Positions 1-10,206 are shown, counted from the first letter of the stretch. The stretch: 64,000 nucleotides of DNA from Siphlonurus alternatus (GCA_949825025.1 OX463778.1:6525142-6589141), one strand, 5' to 3'. Program-made: numbers and translations. The notes: a model not told the origin generated them from the sequence alone.

Positions 1-940
1 TCAGCTGACAGACCAAAACAAACCTCGTGCGACGTTTATTTCTGCTTTTCTTCTGAGTCTACATGCAAATAAGGATTGAAATAGGTAAGAATTTTATATT
101 CTATTATTAACTAAGTAATATTTACATTCATTAGAGTGAATTACGTAATAATAATGATCGCAATAGTAACAATTTGTTGTTTTTACAGCTTCTCAGTATG
201 GAGATTGGACCAAGCACTAGTGGTCGGAGCTCTGAACAAGCCGAGTCAGTTTTGACGATTGAAGAACAATGTACTGATACTTGAAATTCCTTTGTTACCT
301 TATTAGACTTAGCAGATGCAGAGCAAAATATTAATCGTAAAGTAAACAATTCTAAAACGTTAACAGAGAATGAAAAAGAAATTAACAAAAATTAAAAGTA
401 ATATTAGACGTCTTTCATTTGAATAATTCACAAACCCAAATCTTCGCCAGCAGGGGAAACCATATGTTGGAACGAAGACACAACTTGGTATTGTTTTACC
501 TGACAACAAGCCTGCAGTGGTGATGAAAGCTGGGTGTAAAAACAGTGAAAAGAAGGACACCCAAAAGTTATTAAAATTCTGTGCTAATGTGAGTGAAAAG
601 GATAGAGAAAAAATTCATAATTATTTTTATTCACTTGACAAATATGCAAAAAAAAGTGTTTGTTCGAGACTCTGGCGTTATATACAGCTGCACCAAAACG
701 TAGAACATTGAGTAGCCCTGTAAAGCTACGTAAACAAGTACAACGGCAGTATTTCCTTAGGACTGAGAGTGGTAATTTAAAGTTTGTGAAATGATGTATA
801 CTAATAAATACACTCTGCCTGTCTGCTAAAACAATTAGAAACTGGACATCAGAAGATTTTATGGCCCCACAGAATATATATAAATTAAGCATATTTTGTA
901 CTGAACAGCGAAAGCAACATGAAGAATATTTCATTTAATT
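1..940 (+). pseudogene. Decayed gene of a repetitive arthropod uncharacterised family
   Basis: A possible 5' leader ends at a donor (g|gtaaga, 84/85); an acceptor (tttttacag) at 188 precedes an ATG at 198 that runs into a stop after about 28 codons. Further coding-like blocks follow: residues resembling a 'GKPYVGTKTQ' segment (about 455-510), a helical stretch with 'SEKDREKIHNYFYSLDKYAKK' character (about 590-650), and 'KFVK*CILINTLCLSAKTIRNW' over about 780-845, where the TGA sits inside the conserved part. From memory this order (Cys-rich block, 'R..i...fy.L' helix, 'vCK.mFL.TL.is...i') is found in a multicopy uncharacterised family in insects and crustaceans that is often transposon-linked. 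I infer a dead copy. Reading requires several frame changes. The family assignment is tentative. Confidence 0.45.
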
Positions 941-1219
941 TTCGTTTCATTTATATTATATTACTGTATATATTATACAAAAATTGTTACAAAACATATA
1001 ATAATATTTATACTTATTATTAATTTGATATATTATTATGTTTGATATTAATATAAATTAATAATTATTAATTTGATGAGTTTTATTTATCTGTAGGCTA
1101 TAAAATATGCAAAAAAAAAAAAAAAAATCAATTATGTTAAACTTTAAAATACTGTAGTGACTTTGAAATTAAAGGTTTGCATAGTATCTTAATTACAATC
1201 GGTTCTACAAAGTACAAAT
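941..1219. other. AT-rich spacer with a poly(A) run
   Basis: No gene is seen. A run of A residues near 1110-1127 could be a retroposon tail, but I could not tie it to an element. Confidence 0.5.
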
Positions 1220-1487
1220 GTGGTTCCCCTGGCTTTGGACCATTGCACTTCCGGTTCATTGACAAAAGCTGTAGCGTCCATCCTGGCTGAGGTTTCCACG
1301 TTTCCCTCAGCCGCAGGCAAATGCCGGGATGGATTTGCAAGGCCGTGGCCGCCCTCGTTCCAGAAGAGCCCGCGAAACGCTCAAGTTAGGGTTTCGGAAG
1401 GTTCGGGGTTTCAAAGTAGTATGTAATTAGTAAATAGAAGTACCCAATAGGGTTTGATTAAAAACAAAAACAAAAAAAAAATTACAA
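1220..1487 (+). repeat. Dispersed repeat R1, copy a (SINE-like)
   Basis: GC-richer block starting TGGTTCCCCTGGCTTTGGAC, with a core like GGTTTCCACGTTTCCCTCAG and AAATGCCGGGATGG, ending in an A-rich tail (about 1455-1487). Related copies lie at 7079-7190 (-), 25862-26032 (+, also with an A-rich tail) and 46566-46722 (+). Both strands and the A-rich tails suggest a non-autonomous retroposon. No clear A/B boxes are seen. Confidence 0.6.
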
Positions 1488-2008
1488 TCGATACATACAT
1501 TTTTAATCCTAAATGATTGCAATGCTTAGAATGTAAAAAGTATAATTATATTTTTTATTTAGTCAAATTCCCTATTCCCATGGCCTTTTATAAATATTAC
1601 AAAAATAAATTTAATTCTTTTATGTTACAATTTTATTCTTTACCAAAAATGCCGAGGATAATAATTAATTAGCATTACTTTTTTCGTATTCACAATAACT
1701 ATATATGCCGATTGATGCATCATCAATTACTGTTTTATTAATGTTCCTTAATTACCATAATTATATATTATGTATGGTAAACTTCATTAATATCTACACG
1801 CGTAATAATAAGTAATAAAACTTGTTGAGCAGAATTTTGAATCCCGCTTATATTTTTTTACGCGAGAAATTTACGGAATTTGAAAAAAAAAAAAATCGTT
1901 ACAACGAGTAATAATATTACCTTTAAAATAAGCTAAGTGTATTTTTAAATAATCACAACAATAAAGAAATAAACAGTTTAAACCTTCTCCTGAACAATTC
2001 ACTTTTTC
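1488..2008. other. AT-rich non-coding stretch
   Basis: No gene, structural RNA or clear repeat boundary is recognised here. Confidence 0.4.
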
Positions 2009-2158
2009 ACAGATAGGTAAAAAAGTTTGAAGAAACAAAAACAGATAGGTAAAAAAGTGTGACAAAATAAAAACAGATAGGTAAAAAAGTTTGATAAATA
2101 AAAAACAGATAGGTAAAAAAGATAAATAAAACAAATGCAGATCGGTAAAAAAGCAGGG
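2009..2158. repeat. Tandem repeat, about five copies of a 30-nt unit
   Basis: The words CAGATAGGTAAAAAAGT or close variants recur about every 28-34 nt with A-rich spacers. The last copy has diverged (GCAGATCGGTAAAAAAGC). A (TA)n run follows at about 2168-2200. Confidence 0.8.
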
Positions 2159-2167
2159 AGAACATCG

Positions 2168-2205
<38 letters not shown>

Positions 2206-2459
2206 TGTTATAGTACTATTTTGTTGTATATCGCCCATGGAACAGATAATAAAATAAAATAAATATTGCGGAACAAAAATTAAAAGGTTAAAAGGTAAAG
2301 AGGAAAGAAAATCTGAAAAAGAAAAAAGTGAGGGGAAAAAATTAATATGTATTTAATCCGGTGATATTTCACCTCCCCTTCCCTCGGTAATATGCCATGT
2401 AGGATAAAAAAAATACTTTTCTAATACTAAAATTAATGTTGATTAAATTCATGTTTCAG

Positions 2460-2610
2460 TTGTCCCTACTTGGATGCATTCTATGTCATATCTAATTCCT
2501 TGAACTCAACTACTGGTGGAATAACACACAGTATTCTTTATGGTATTACACACCCAGACTTTTGGGTGTACTCGGACCCATCGGACACAGATAACATCGG
2601 AATCATCAAG
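2460..2610 (+). CDS. Serine protease homologue, exon with the His57-Cys58 to Asp102 region
   Basis: Exon bounded by acceptor atgtttcag and donor AAG|gtaacc. It starts in phase 2: a lone T, then TGT (Cys). In chymotrypsin-family (S1) genes an intron commonly lies next to the catalytic His, so the split codon is plausibly CA|T (His) followed by Cys; the preceding exon with IVGG is not seen. The 50 codons read C-P-Y-L-D-A-F-Y-V-I... and later THPDFWVYSDPSDTDNIGIIK, which aligns with the S1 segment 'hP.y......NDIALlkL'. Here the order is D-N-I-G, so the catalytic Asp position is Asn. I infer a catalytically inactive serine protease homologue. The exon ends in phase 0, matching the next exon at 6116. 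Confidence 0.75.
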
Positions 2611-2880
2611 GTAACCTTGAGACGACCTTGTATGACCTTGAGAACGTTATATTGTAACAATTAAAATATTCAACATTTTTGGGTTTTACTTAAAGAATGA
2701 ATTAGTGTCATCACGGCGGTTAAATATTTTCTGATGGTAAACTGAATATATAATAATACTAGGGGTGGGGTGTACTCTCGCTGACGCTCGTTTGGTTTCA
2801 AGTCTTTTAATTAATTTTGTCAATCATATGTTGCCATTTATATAATAGTACGTGATATCATAACGGTATTTTAATGCAAA

Positions 2881-3150
2881 ATGGACAACCTACATGAAAT
2901 TTTTTTATTACAGAAATGAATTGAAGGTACCAAATTATGCTACTCTGATTTTTTCAAGATTTTTTTGAAACCCATAACTATTTTTAAATAATTATTAAAT
3001 GTGCTGGAGGCGTCAACAGGCGTCTCTGTCCTATCCTTTTTATTAACGATTCAGGGGTGCCGACTTAAATTACAGAACGTTCAATAAATATTTAAAAATA
3101 GCTGCAGAACTCATAAAAATCTAAAACAATTCAGAGTAATTCAGAGTAGA
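2881..3150. mobile_element. MITE family F1, truncated copy
   Basis: Starts ATGGACAACCTACATGAAAT and contains the family core (GGTACCAAATTATGCTACTC, TATTTTTAAATAATTATT, CTATCCTTTTTATTAA, TTCAGGGGTGCC). The right arm breaks off near 3150 where a 5S-like segment begins. Full copies are at 5372-5699, 55510-55826, 55847-56177 and 56401-56736. Confidence 0.8.
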
Positions 3151-3240
3151 GGTGGAGCGTGGCGTTATGCATTGACCGGTTCTCGTTAGATCACTGAAGT
3201 CAAGCTACGTCAAGCGTGGTTAACACTTGGATGGGTATTT
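3151..3240 (+). pseudogene. 5S rRNA-derived fragment (pseudogene or 5S-SINE head)
   Basis: About 85 nt resemble the middle of 5S rRNA: CGGTTCTCGTTAGATCACTG, then GAAGTCAAGC, a diverged box A region, and GGTTAACACTTGGATGGGT, the usual box C. The similarity stops after TGGATGGGT and the 3' third of 5S is missing. It lies directly against a broken MITE, so it may be the head of a 5S-derived SINE rather than a gene. Confidence 0.65.
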
Positions 3241-3600
3241 CAATTACAAAAATACGCCGCTCCCTCCCTGGGATAAATTCATCTTGCTTTCCACCCGGTG
3301 CAGTGATGTACTTCCAAATCTGTCAGCCCTATAAAATGTTGACAGATATTATAGTGTTTTAAATTAGTGAAGATGAACAGGCTCAGATACTGACTCAGAC
3401 GCAGTTGTTAGGCCCTTACTATTTTATTATTATTAATATTTATTTTATTTAATAATTTTTTAAGGAGTTTGGGGAGATTCGAGTTAATTATTTTCTTAGC
3501 GTCCGGTCGTGATCGATCGAGCGAGCAAGGCAATGGGCTTACTCCGGACACTGCCCATCTTCAACACAAAGAGGTGGCCAGTTGTAATTAAACCTCGTAA
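3241..3600. other. Spacer after the 5S-like fragment
   Basis: Mixed-composition sequence with no recognisable gene. It could be the tail of a 5S-derived SINE, but no poly(A) or target duplication was found. Confidence 0.3.
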
Positions 3601-4030
3601 TGCTATGATGTACCGAACACAAATTGCCCCTAAAAGTAGACAACCACAACCTACATGCCCCTGAAAGTATGCAACCCTCATTAATTACATCTTAATTTGA
3701 TAACCCCCCTAGACCTAATTGGGAGATGATCCGAGCATTATTTACGAAAATATTCGCTTTTATATAAAGTTATTATAAGTTACCCCTAAAGGTAGGCAAC
3801 TTTCACTTACATGCCCCTGAAAGTATGCAATTCAACCAAAATTCCCCTGGAAGTATGCAACCCCAACCTACATGCCCCTGAAAGTATACAACCCGCATTA
3901 CCTACACCATAATTTTATAACCCCCCCCCCCTAGACCTAATTGGGAGTAAATCCGAGCATTATTTACGAAAATAATAAATTTTATATAAAGTTATAATAA
4001 GTCAACCCCTGAAAGTAGGTTGCTTGGAAT
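3601..4030. repeat. Iterated-word array W1 with an imperfect ~230-bp duplication
   Basis: The word GCCCCTGAAAGTATGCAACC and variants (CCCCTAAAAGTAGACAACC, CCCCTGGAAGTATGCAACC, CCCCTGAAAGTATACAACC) occurs about seven times with spacers of uneven length. A longer segment, GACCTAATTGGGAG...CCGAGCATTATTTACGAAAA, is present twice (about 3712-3780 and 3934-4000), so the array itself has been duplicated. Confidence 0.75.
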
Positions 4031-5371
4031 GTGCTACCATCTCCATCTATGGAAACAACATCGAACTTCTGAATGTCTGAAATTGTCGGAATGTCTACAA
4101 TTTCTGTGCTCACGTGATTCCATTTGCGGGCGGCCACCATCTTGAAACTATCTTACGCACATATGCGCGCACTTGCGCGGATATATGCATGCGCATTTTC
4201 GCGGACCAATCTTCGCGCGAATTTCACATCACTGCACTGAGAATTCAGATCCCCTTTTGCAATGTTGCCTCTAAACAGAAGCAGCCAATCGGATGGCAGC
4301 AGTCACACAAAGAAAGGTAATAATTTCAAAACATTGGCAATATGCAAAAGCTTAAGTTCAGTCAATCCCAGTTAGCAGAACTCTTTCTACCAATGGTAGA
4401 CTTGAATTTTTCCACCAACATTCAAACTTGGAAGACAAAGAAGCTGTTGAAGTTGGTAACCATAAACTTTCCAATGGCAGGAAAAACTGTATGTATAAAA
4501 AATTGAAAAAGTAGCACTGATTCGTTGTATGTTGCATGTTTACGTATCAGAAAACACAAATCGAAACCAACGAAAAGATGAACTCAGGGAGGAGATCCCC
4601 TAGCCGTGGAGTCACACGGCACAAAAGGTCACCCGTGTCCACATTTGTGATTCAAAGTGCATGATAGAGGGCCATAACACATCAAAAATACACGTAATAC
4701 GTCGTAATAGCATGATATCCTCACTACACGGCCATGACAACACACCACGCACCAACACTCGAACACAAGGTGATTCAAAACAAAGACGGTGAAAGACCAC
4801 ACGACACCGAAGAGCCCAAATTTCCAAACGTAACCTCACGGTCGGCGTGCACTGCCGAAACGGTGTCCGGTGTCCGGAATCAAACACGACTCGGCAGCAA
4901 CAAAAGTTCACCGGGCAAAGAAATCCACCACCCATGGCCAGCGCAGGGCACCGGAAGTGCTCGGAGGCCGAAAACCCCCAAAAATCTAAATAAAAAAATT
5001 CACCCCCAGCCCCCCCCCCCCCCACCCCCTGGACGTGGATTTTTTATTATTTTCCTGGTTATGGCGGCTACCTCCAGGAACCTCCAGGAAAAGATTCGTC
5101 GGGTTCCGATGAACCCAGACCCTCTCCCAAAGGAAGTGCGTCCCAGCATAGGAAAACACTGGTTAATTTTGGGGTCCCGAAAGTGGTTCTTAATAATAAA
5201 GATAAAGGAGAAAATAATTGTTGGTTTGTTGATGTAAAACAATAACAAATTTGATTTAGATTTTGAGAAATTGATTGTTTCGTGTGAAAAAGATGCTGAT
5301 TTGATTATAAGCAGTCCCCATTTAAAAGAATGCTATTTGAAACGCTGAATGAATAGAAAATTTCACTGAAT
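4031..5371. other. Non-coding stretch, including a GC-richer block with long spurious ORFs
   Basis: The 4560-5040 block has a 167-codon ORF on + (4734-5237) and one of 137 codons on - (4612-5025). They overlap almost fully and run into poly-Pro/poly-Gly caused by a C run at about 5010-5030, so I do not call them genes. At 5165-5350 there are two coding-like stretches in different frames (NNKDKGENNCWFVDVKQ and later DLDFEKLIVSCEKDADLII), possibly a decayed element I cannot name. Confidence 0.4.
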
Positions 5372-5699
5372 AAGCAACATACATAAAAAAAATTATTAAA
5401 GAAATAAATAGAGGGTACGAAATTGTGCTACTCTGAATTTTTTCATATTTTTTTGAGACCCAGAACTATTTTTAAACAATTATTGAAAGTACGGCCACGC
5501 CCCTTGGAGGCGTCAATAGGCGTCTAGGCACTATCCTTTTTATGAAGGATTCAGGGGTGCCAACTTAAATTACAGAACTTTCAATAATTGTTTAAAAATA
5601 GTTCCGGGTCTCGAAACAATCTGAAAAAATTCAGAGTAGCATGATTTGGTATCCTCTATTCATTTCTGCAATAAAATTTTTTCATGTATGTTGTCCATT
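5372..5699. mobile_element. MITE family F1, full palindromic copy
   Basis: Long terminal inverted arms (GAGGGTACGAAATTGTGCTA against TAGCATGATTTGGTATCCTC), outer ends ACATACATAAA / TTTTTCATGTATGTTGTCC, and the family centre (CGGCCACGCCCC, GGCGTCAATAGGCGTC, CTATCCTTTTTAT). No coding capacity. Confidence 0.85.
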
Positions 5700-5888
5700 T
5701 GATATTTTTTTTTTAATTGAAATAAAATTATTTCATAGTGTCAGGAAGGTTTCCTGTCGCATTTTTAGAGAGCTGTAAAATCTACTAACAAGTTAAGTCT
5801 ACTTTTCTTACCACTGAATTTAATCCTTAACAATAATTCCAATTACACATTTTAGATTTTGTTTCAAAAGATTTACACTAACATTTTT

Positions 5889-5970
5889 AAGGTTGTTTCA
5901 CATGAAGCGATTGCGCGCATTTTCTTGAATTTTGCTGGCAGCCATCTTGTCACTTTATCACCAACATGGC
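5889..5970. repeat. Fragment of the AGGTGCATTTCCATG-type MITE
   Basis: AAGGTTGTTTCACATGAAGCGATTG followed by GCAGCCATCTTG and ATCACCAACATGGC resembles one end of the element at 7651-8064. The other end is not found. Confidence 0.35.
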
Positions 5971-6115
5971 AACAAATAAATAAATGTAACACATTTTATA
6001 TAATATGATAGAAAATAAAAATGTAGATAAATAAATTTGACAGAAATTAGAAATGAGAAATTACTTTTAATTACTAGCATTTTTATAAATAATTTTTTTT
6101 TTTTTTTAATTTTAG

Positions 6116-6223
6116 ATATCATCTTGCCCCAGTTTTCTGACAAGCAGCTTTGTAGTTCTTCCCGCCCCAAACCAAGAGTTTGCCGTCGGGACTTCGTACG
6201 TCGCTGTTGGATGGGGAGGAGAA
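6116..6223 (+). CDS. Serine protease homologue, exon reaching the GWG motif
   Basis: Acceptor (polypyrimidine tract, then ttttag) and donor GAA|gtaggt delimit 36 codons in phase 0-0, joining cleanly to the exon ending at 2610. The peptide contains VVLPAPNQEFAVGTSYVAVG followed by WGGE. This is the S1 family's '.LP.....f..G....v.GWG' segment that follows the Asp102 strand. The intron before it is 3.5 kb and carries an F1 MITE and the W1 array. The order, spacing and phase with the flanking exons make a shared gene very likely. Confidence 0.8.
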
Positions 6224-6475
6224 GTAGGTATTTTAATAAAACATTCCCAGGATTTTATCATTCTCAATAATTAAAATTATCTTTTAAAATAACTGTATTT
6301 TGGCGATTAGAAATTGAACTCGAAAATTTACATACTTTAGAAAAAGAGCTCATTTCGAAAGCATATATATGAATGTGTAATATTCTCATTTTTGAACTAC
6401 TTAAATATTTTCAATGTGTCCGAAAATCGCAGTAGTCATTTGATTACTGGAATTTAATCCCAATGGACAAGTAGC

Positions 6476-6477
<2 letters not shown>

Positions 6478-6541
<64 letters not shown>
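6478..6541. repeat. (TA)n microsatellite
   Basis: About 64 nt of uninterrupted TA, directly at the edge of the palindromic element that follows. Confidence 0.95.
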
Positions 6542-6542
<1 letters not shown>

Positions 6543-7006
6543 CTAGCTCAATCGAAAGAGGAGGTCAAAAAATACATTTGTGAGTTTTATGAGATTTTTA
6601 TTTGTACTGCAACATCGGCTAAAATAGAGATGTAAAGAGGTCACTTGACCTGGAGGCGGCGCCCGTGACGCCTATGACGTCATTGAACTGTTCTGTCAAA
6701 CAAACGATCAACTTTATAATGCTTGTATGCAACCACGTTGCTATGGAAACAAGCAAAAATTATTTTTTTGTTTATTATTGTAATTGTTTGTTGTTTATTA
6801 TATTGTTTGTTTATTTATTGTTTACAAGCGTTATATAGTCGATCATTTGCTTGACCAGACAGTTCAATGACGTCACGGGCACCGCCTCCAGCTAGATAGG
6901 TCACGTGACCTCTTTACATCTCTATTTTAGCCCTGATGAAATAGAAATGAAAATTCATAAAATTTATAGGTGCATTTTTTTACCTCCTGTTTCGATATAG
7001 CAAGTA
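6542..7006. mobile_element. MITE, family F4 (long palindrome with TGACGTCA core)
   Basis: Left arm CTCAATCGAAAGAGGAGGTC...TAGAGATGTAAAGAGGTCA pairs with right arm TGACCTCTTTACATCTCTA...CCTCCTGTTTCGATATAG. The inner arms carry CTATGACGTCATTGAACTGT and ACAGTTCAATGACGTCACGG. The loop is AT-rich. Confidence 0.85.
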
Positions 7007-7078
7007 AAAAAAATGATGCAAACTATCCATTCTGCATTTTTTTTTTACAAGAATACACCCTTAGAGCTTGAGCTCCCC

Positions 7079-7190
7079 GGGGTAATGGGTAGGGATGAGG
7101 GAGGGAAATGACGATGCCTGTTACGTGTCCCAGCATTCGTTGAGGGGAAACTGAGGGAACCGTAGAAAACCTCAGTCAGAACGGACATCG
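7079..7190 (-). repeat. Dispersed repeat R1, copy b
   Basis: The reverse complement reads GTCCGTTCTGACTGAGGTTT, CTACGGTTCCCTCAG and GAATGCTGGGACACGTAACA, matching copies c and d best. It lies 44 nt upstream of the protease exon at 7234, inside the intron. Confidence 0.75.
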
Positions 7191-7233
7191 CTACACTATT
7201 TATCAATATAATAAATATAATTTCTATTTACAG

Positions 7234-7377
7234 AAAACTCTAAAAGAGCTACCCCTGGTTTTGGATGATCCTGAAAACTGTAATTCAGGTCCATCTGAAC
7301 AATTTCCCGTCATAATCAACACAACGAAGGAAATATGTGTTGACATCAAATCAAACCTAGCAGAAGAGTCTTGTAAT
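7234..7377 (+). CDS. Serine protease homologue, exon ending just before the expected GDSG motif
   Basis: Acceptor tatttacag and donor AAT|gtaagg give 48 codons, phase 0-0. Features fit the S1 segment between GWG and the active-site Ser: LKELPLVLDDPENC (the 'vpvv....C' strand), then KEICVDIKSNLAEESCN, where 'iCa......dsCqGDSGGP' is usual. The next exon should open with the Gly-Asp-Ser-Gly loop. I searched the + strand to about 13 kb by eye and did not find it, so the Ser195 state is unknown. With the Asp-to-Asn change at the exon ending 2610, an inactive homologue is the best reading. Assembly break, a distant exon, or a truncated gene copy are alternatives. Confidence 0.8.
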
Positions 7378-7650
7378 GTAAGGAGTACAACTTTTATATT
7401 ATATAACAAATTAACCTAAAGGAGTTGCATGAGTCATACAAAAATTATGCAGTATATATAAAATCAGTTAAAGCTTCAATTAAAAAAAAAAAAAAAACAC
7501 CAGTGTGTACTTAATTCTGCATTCACAAAGAGGCTAAGAAAACAACAACAAAATACTAATTAAACTTGCTTTAATATTGTATGATAGCCATCTTTTGGCG
7601 AGAGTAAATCGCTTCCAGCGTGGCGGGGAAAATGACAAACATTCAATGTT

Positions 7651-8064
7651 AAAGGTGCATTTCCATGAAGCGGGTGAAGCGAGAAAATCACTTGCCGCAT
7701 GCAGCTAAAGGCGGATTCAGATGGCAACAGTGGCGATGCGACGCGATTTTGTCATACAAGCTGTGAAATCCTATGCGGCGAGCGAATTCGCCAGGTTGCC
7801 GCAACGAAATCACGTTAATTGCGATGCTTTTTTTAATCACCAAATATGGCCACCAATGGATGGCACAGCTAGTGCACATTATTCACGTCGCGCCGCATGA
7901 TAAAAATCGCCATGTGAATCCGCCTTAATCAGAGGCTCGAGAATTCCTCGCTTTGCGGGGAGCGATTTTATCGCCAACATGGCTGCCATACGAGATTGAA
8001 GCAAGTGCGCTTTTATCGCCCTGCCAAGCCCCGCTTAATATCGCTCCATGGAAATGCATCTTAA
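7651..8064. mobile_element. MITE with AGGTGCATTTCCATG ends, interrupted by a second MITE
   Basis: Outer ends AAAGGTGCATTTCCATGAAG and CTCCATGGAAATGCATCTT are inverted repeats next to TTAA-like flanks. The element is split by the insertion at 7707-7926. A related uninterrupted copy is at 35580-35762. Confidence 0.8.
7707..7926. mobile_element. Inner MITE with AAGGCGGATTCA ends
   Basis: Inverted ends AAAGGCGGATTCAGATGGC and GCCATGTGAATCCGCCTT, with inner pairing GCGATGCGACGCGATTTT / ATGATAAAAATCGC. It sits inside the element at 7651-8064, so it inserted later. Confidence 0.8.
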
Positions 8065-8182
8065 AGCACGAGTGCTATTCTCGGTCAGCCAAGCCTCGCT
8101 CAACATCACTACATTCAGTAACTAACTCTGCAATCAACATAATATGGCTTTGATGTCTTGATTTATTTTGTGATCCACTCAC

Positions 8183-8433
8183 TGCTGCGTTTGGAGGCTC
8201 GAGGCCCGCTGTGACGTCATGTGGTACACATGGCAGGGGATCACGTGGGGCTCCGGCACGCCCCTGGCGGCGAAGGCGGCAAGCAGGCCGGGTAACTGAC
8301 AGTCTCGCACTCCGGCGAAGTGCGCCACGGAGCGCCAGGGCAGCTGTGGGGAGAGCGCCAGGGAGGCAGTCAGGGTGTCGTCACACGCCTCACCTGCCGC
8401 GTAGAACATGGCGCTCAGCTTATCACCAGAGAC
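8183..8433 (-). CDS. GLYAT-like N-acyltransferase, third exon
   Basis: Read on the - strand: acceptor ctgtctcag, exon from 8433 to 8183, donor GCA|gtgagt. It opens in phase 0 (V-S-G-D-K-L-S-A-M), matching the phase-0 end of the exon at 10582. Key segments are LPWRSVAHFAGVRDCQLPGL, then AAFAARGVPEP and CHVYHM. This fits the N-terminal half of arthropod glycine N-acyltransferase-like proteins ('..l.W...v.f.gv....l...l...G.....pc.vY.m'). Its GC content is far above the surroundings, as expected for an old coding exon. The exon ends in phase 2; exons for the GNAT domain should follow at lower coordinates but were not found. The paralogue identification is from memory of the family and is moderately sure. 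Confidence 0.65.
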
Positions 8434-8486
8434 CTGAGACAGAGGTTATTGGAGGTCATCGCAATATTGTTCTCTAGGTAAAGTTT

Positions 8487-8995
8487 AAAGGCCTCAAATT
8501 ACAAATCAGACAGTGTTGTTCGGGCCAGGGGTGGATCCAGCTCGGGGGGGGGGGGGTGTCCTATCCCGCAATCTTTAAAATTGAGTGGGAGGGGGAGGGG
8601 GTGACGACGGGGGGGGGTAACACCTTTAATGAATTTTGGGACATTTTGGAGGGGCATTCGGATCCGTGCCTAGTTCGAGTTCAATTTTAATTAATAATTT
8701 ATTATTGCTTTTCGATTGTAATTTATAATCAACATTGACATTAATTTTATCTCCGCACTGTGTGACTGTGCGAAGTTGCGATGCAAAAAATATCCTTGCT
8801 GACGTCACAATTCACAGCCTGCCAGACCCGATTAGCATTGATTTGTGACGTCAGCAAGGACTAAATTCTTACTTTGCACTAGCTTCAACTTCGCACGTCT
8901 ACTCTACGCATGAAGAAAAATGATGCGAAAATAAAAATTGACTTATATATTTACTGTAAAATAGTTGATAACTGTCTAATTAGTAATATGTGTGG
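8487..8995. mobile_element. MITE family F6, copy interrupted by a hAT-like MITE
   Basis: AAAGGCCTCAAATTACAAATCAGACAG at the left and ACTGTCTAATTAGTAATATG at the right, with a central palindrome containing TCCTTGCTGACGTCACAA / TTGTGACGTCAGCAAGGA. The complete copy is at 45751-46073. The left end here is split by the insertion at 8524-8673. Confidence 0.8.
8524..8673. mobile_element. hAT-like MITE with CAGGGGTGGATCCAG ends
   Basis: Starts CAGGGGTGGATCCAG and ends CGGATCCGTGCCTAG, G-rich inside, a signature shared with the element at 60074-60272. Flanks GTTCGGGC and GTTCGAGT may be a diverged 8-bp target duplication. Confidence 0.6.
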
Positions 8996-9334
8996 TCAGT
9001 TTCCTTTTAAAGCGATATATTTATTTGATTTAGCACACCTATTTTATATAACTTAACGTAAACATTATTAGATAGTCGTAGTGTATACATAACGAGTATA
9101 ATAAATAAATCTGCAGTTCAGCGTCAGGGTATACCTCAAAAAAAAGTTTTAAATCACTTAAAATAGTGCTGCAAAATGCTGCGACGTCATGGTCATGCAA
9201 ACACAGAGGGAAAGAATTACATGACTATGACGTCACAACACATTTCAACTCGATTTTAAGGCTGCTAAAGTGTTCAGAATAGTCTTAAAAAATTGACATC
9301 ACAATAAAAAAAAAATGACTCGAGGTCCTTAATC

Positions 9335-9660
9335 GAGTATCGACCTCAAAAATTTTTATTGCACGCAGAAATGGATAGAGGGTGCAAAGTTATGCTACCC
9401 TGAGTTTTATCAGATTTTTTACAGCCCTGGACGTATTTTAAAAACTAATTAAAATTAATTTTTGTGACGTCACGCGGCGGTATATAAGTCCTTATATCCT
9501 TTTCTTAAGGAGAGGCGTCTCGTGACGTCACAAAATGGACTTTCAACAATTTTTTAAAAATACTTCCGGGGTTGTAAAAAATTCTGAAAAAAATTAGGTT
9601 AGCAAAACTTTGCACCCTCTATCCAATTCTGCAATAAAAAAATTGAGGTCGATACTCCAT
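9335..9660. mobile_element. MITE family F2, copy a
   Basis: GAGTATCGACCTC / GAGGTCGATACTC ends, GGATAGAGGGTGCAAAGTTA arms, and a centre with GTGACGTCACGCGGCGG and CGTGACGTCACAAAATGGAC. Other copies are at 36331-36607, 37962-38280 and 59395-59702. Confidence 0.9.
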
Positions 9661-9691
9661 TCAAATATGCTACCATAAAAAGTTGCATGCA

Positions 9692-10197
9692 GGTTGTAGC
9701 TCAAAATATCTAACAACAATATTATGGTCCTTTATTGTCATGTACAGTCAATAACAGATAAATTGAACAAACAATAGTTCTTTGTTGTCACGGTACAATG
9801 TTTAATTTCTCTACTTCAAGCTGATCACAGTTCCTTGTGCATTTTTGCTCTATCAACAATGCCCGCTCGATTGGTGATCGAGTGGGCGGACATTGTTGAG
9901 AGTGTAGAGCTGTGATAATCTAGGAGAGAATTTAAACTTTGTACCGTGACAACGAAAGATTATTGGTTCAATTTATATCTGCTATAAAAAGTTACTCCTA
10001 GGTTATCAGTTATCACAAATCTCTGGCTTGGGGGCTGCGTCATCAATGACAGCCAGTGAGAGAGGAATCAGAACTAACAAGCAAGTGAGTGCCTGCCATC
10101 GATGAGATAACACACAAGCTCTGTGATAAGCTAGAAGAAGGGAATGCAACTTTGTACTGATACAACAAAGGACAATTGTTGGTTTTGAGCTACTGAC
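9692..10197. mobile_element. Nested palindromic MITEs
   Basis: Outer arms: GTAGCTCAAAATATCTAACA...TGGTCCTTTATTGTCATGTA against TTGTACTGATACAACAAAGGACAATTG...TTTTGAGCTAC. Inside lies a second, better conserved palindrome (about 9745-9995: TTCTTTGTTGTCACGGTACAA against TTGTACCGTGACAACGAAAG). The inner one is related, so the locus looks like a self-insertion. One end of the family recurs near 63803-63850. Confidence 0.7.
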
Positions 10198-10206
10198 TTT
10201 GCCCTT

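Noticed and set aside
4612..5237. Overlapping ORFs of 167 (+) and 137 (-) codons
   Set aside because: They overlap on both strands, depend on a C/G run for length and show no domain, signal or splice features.
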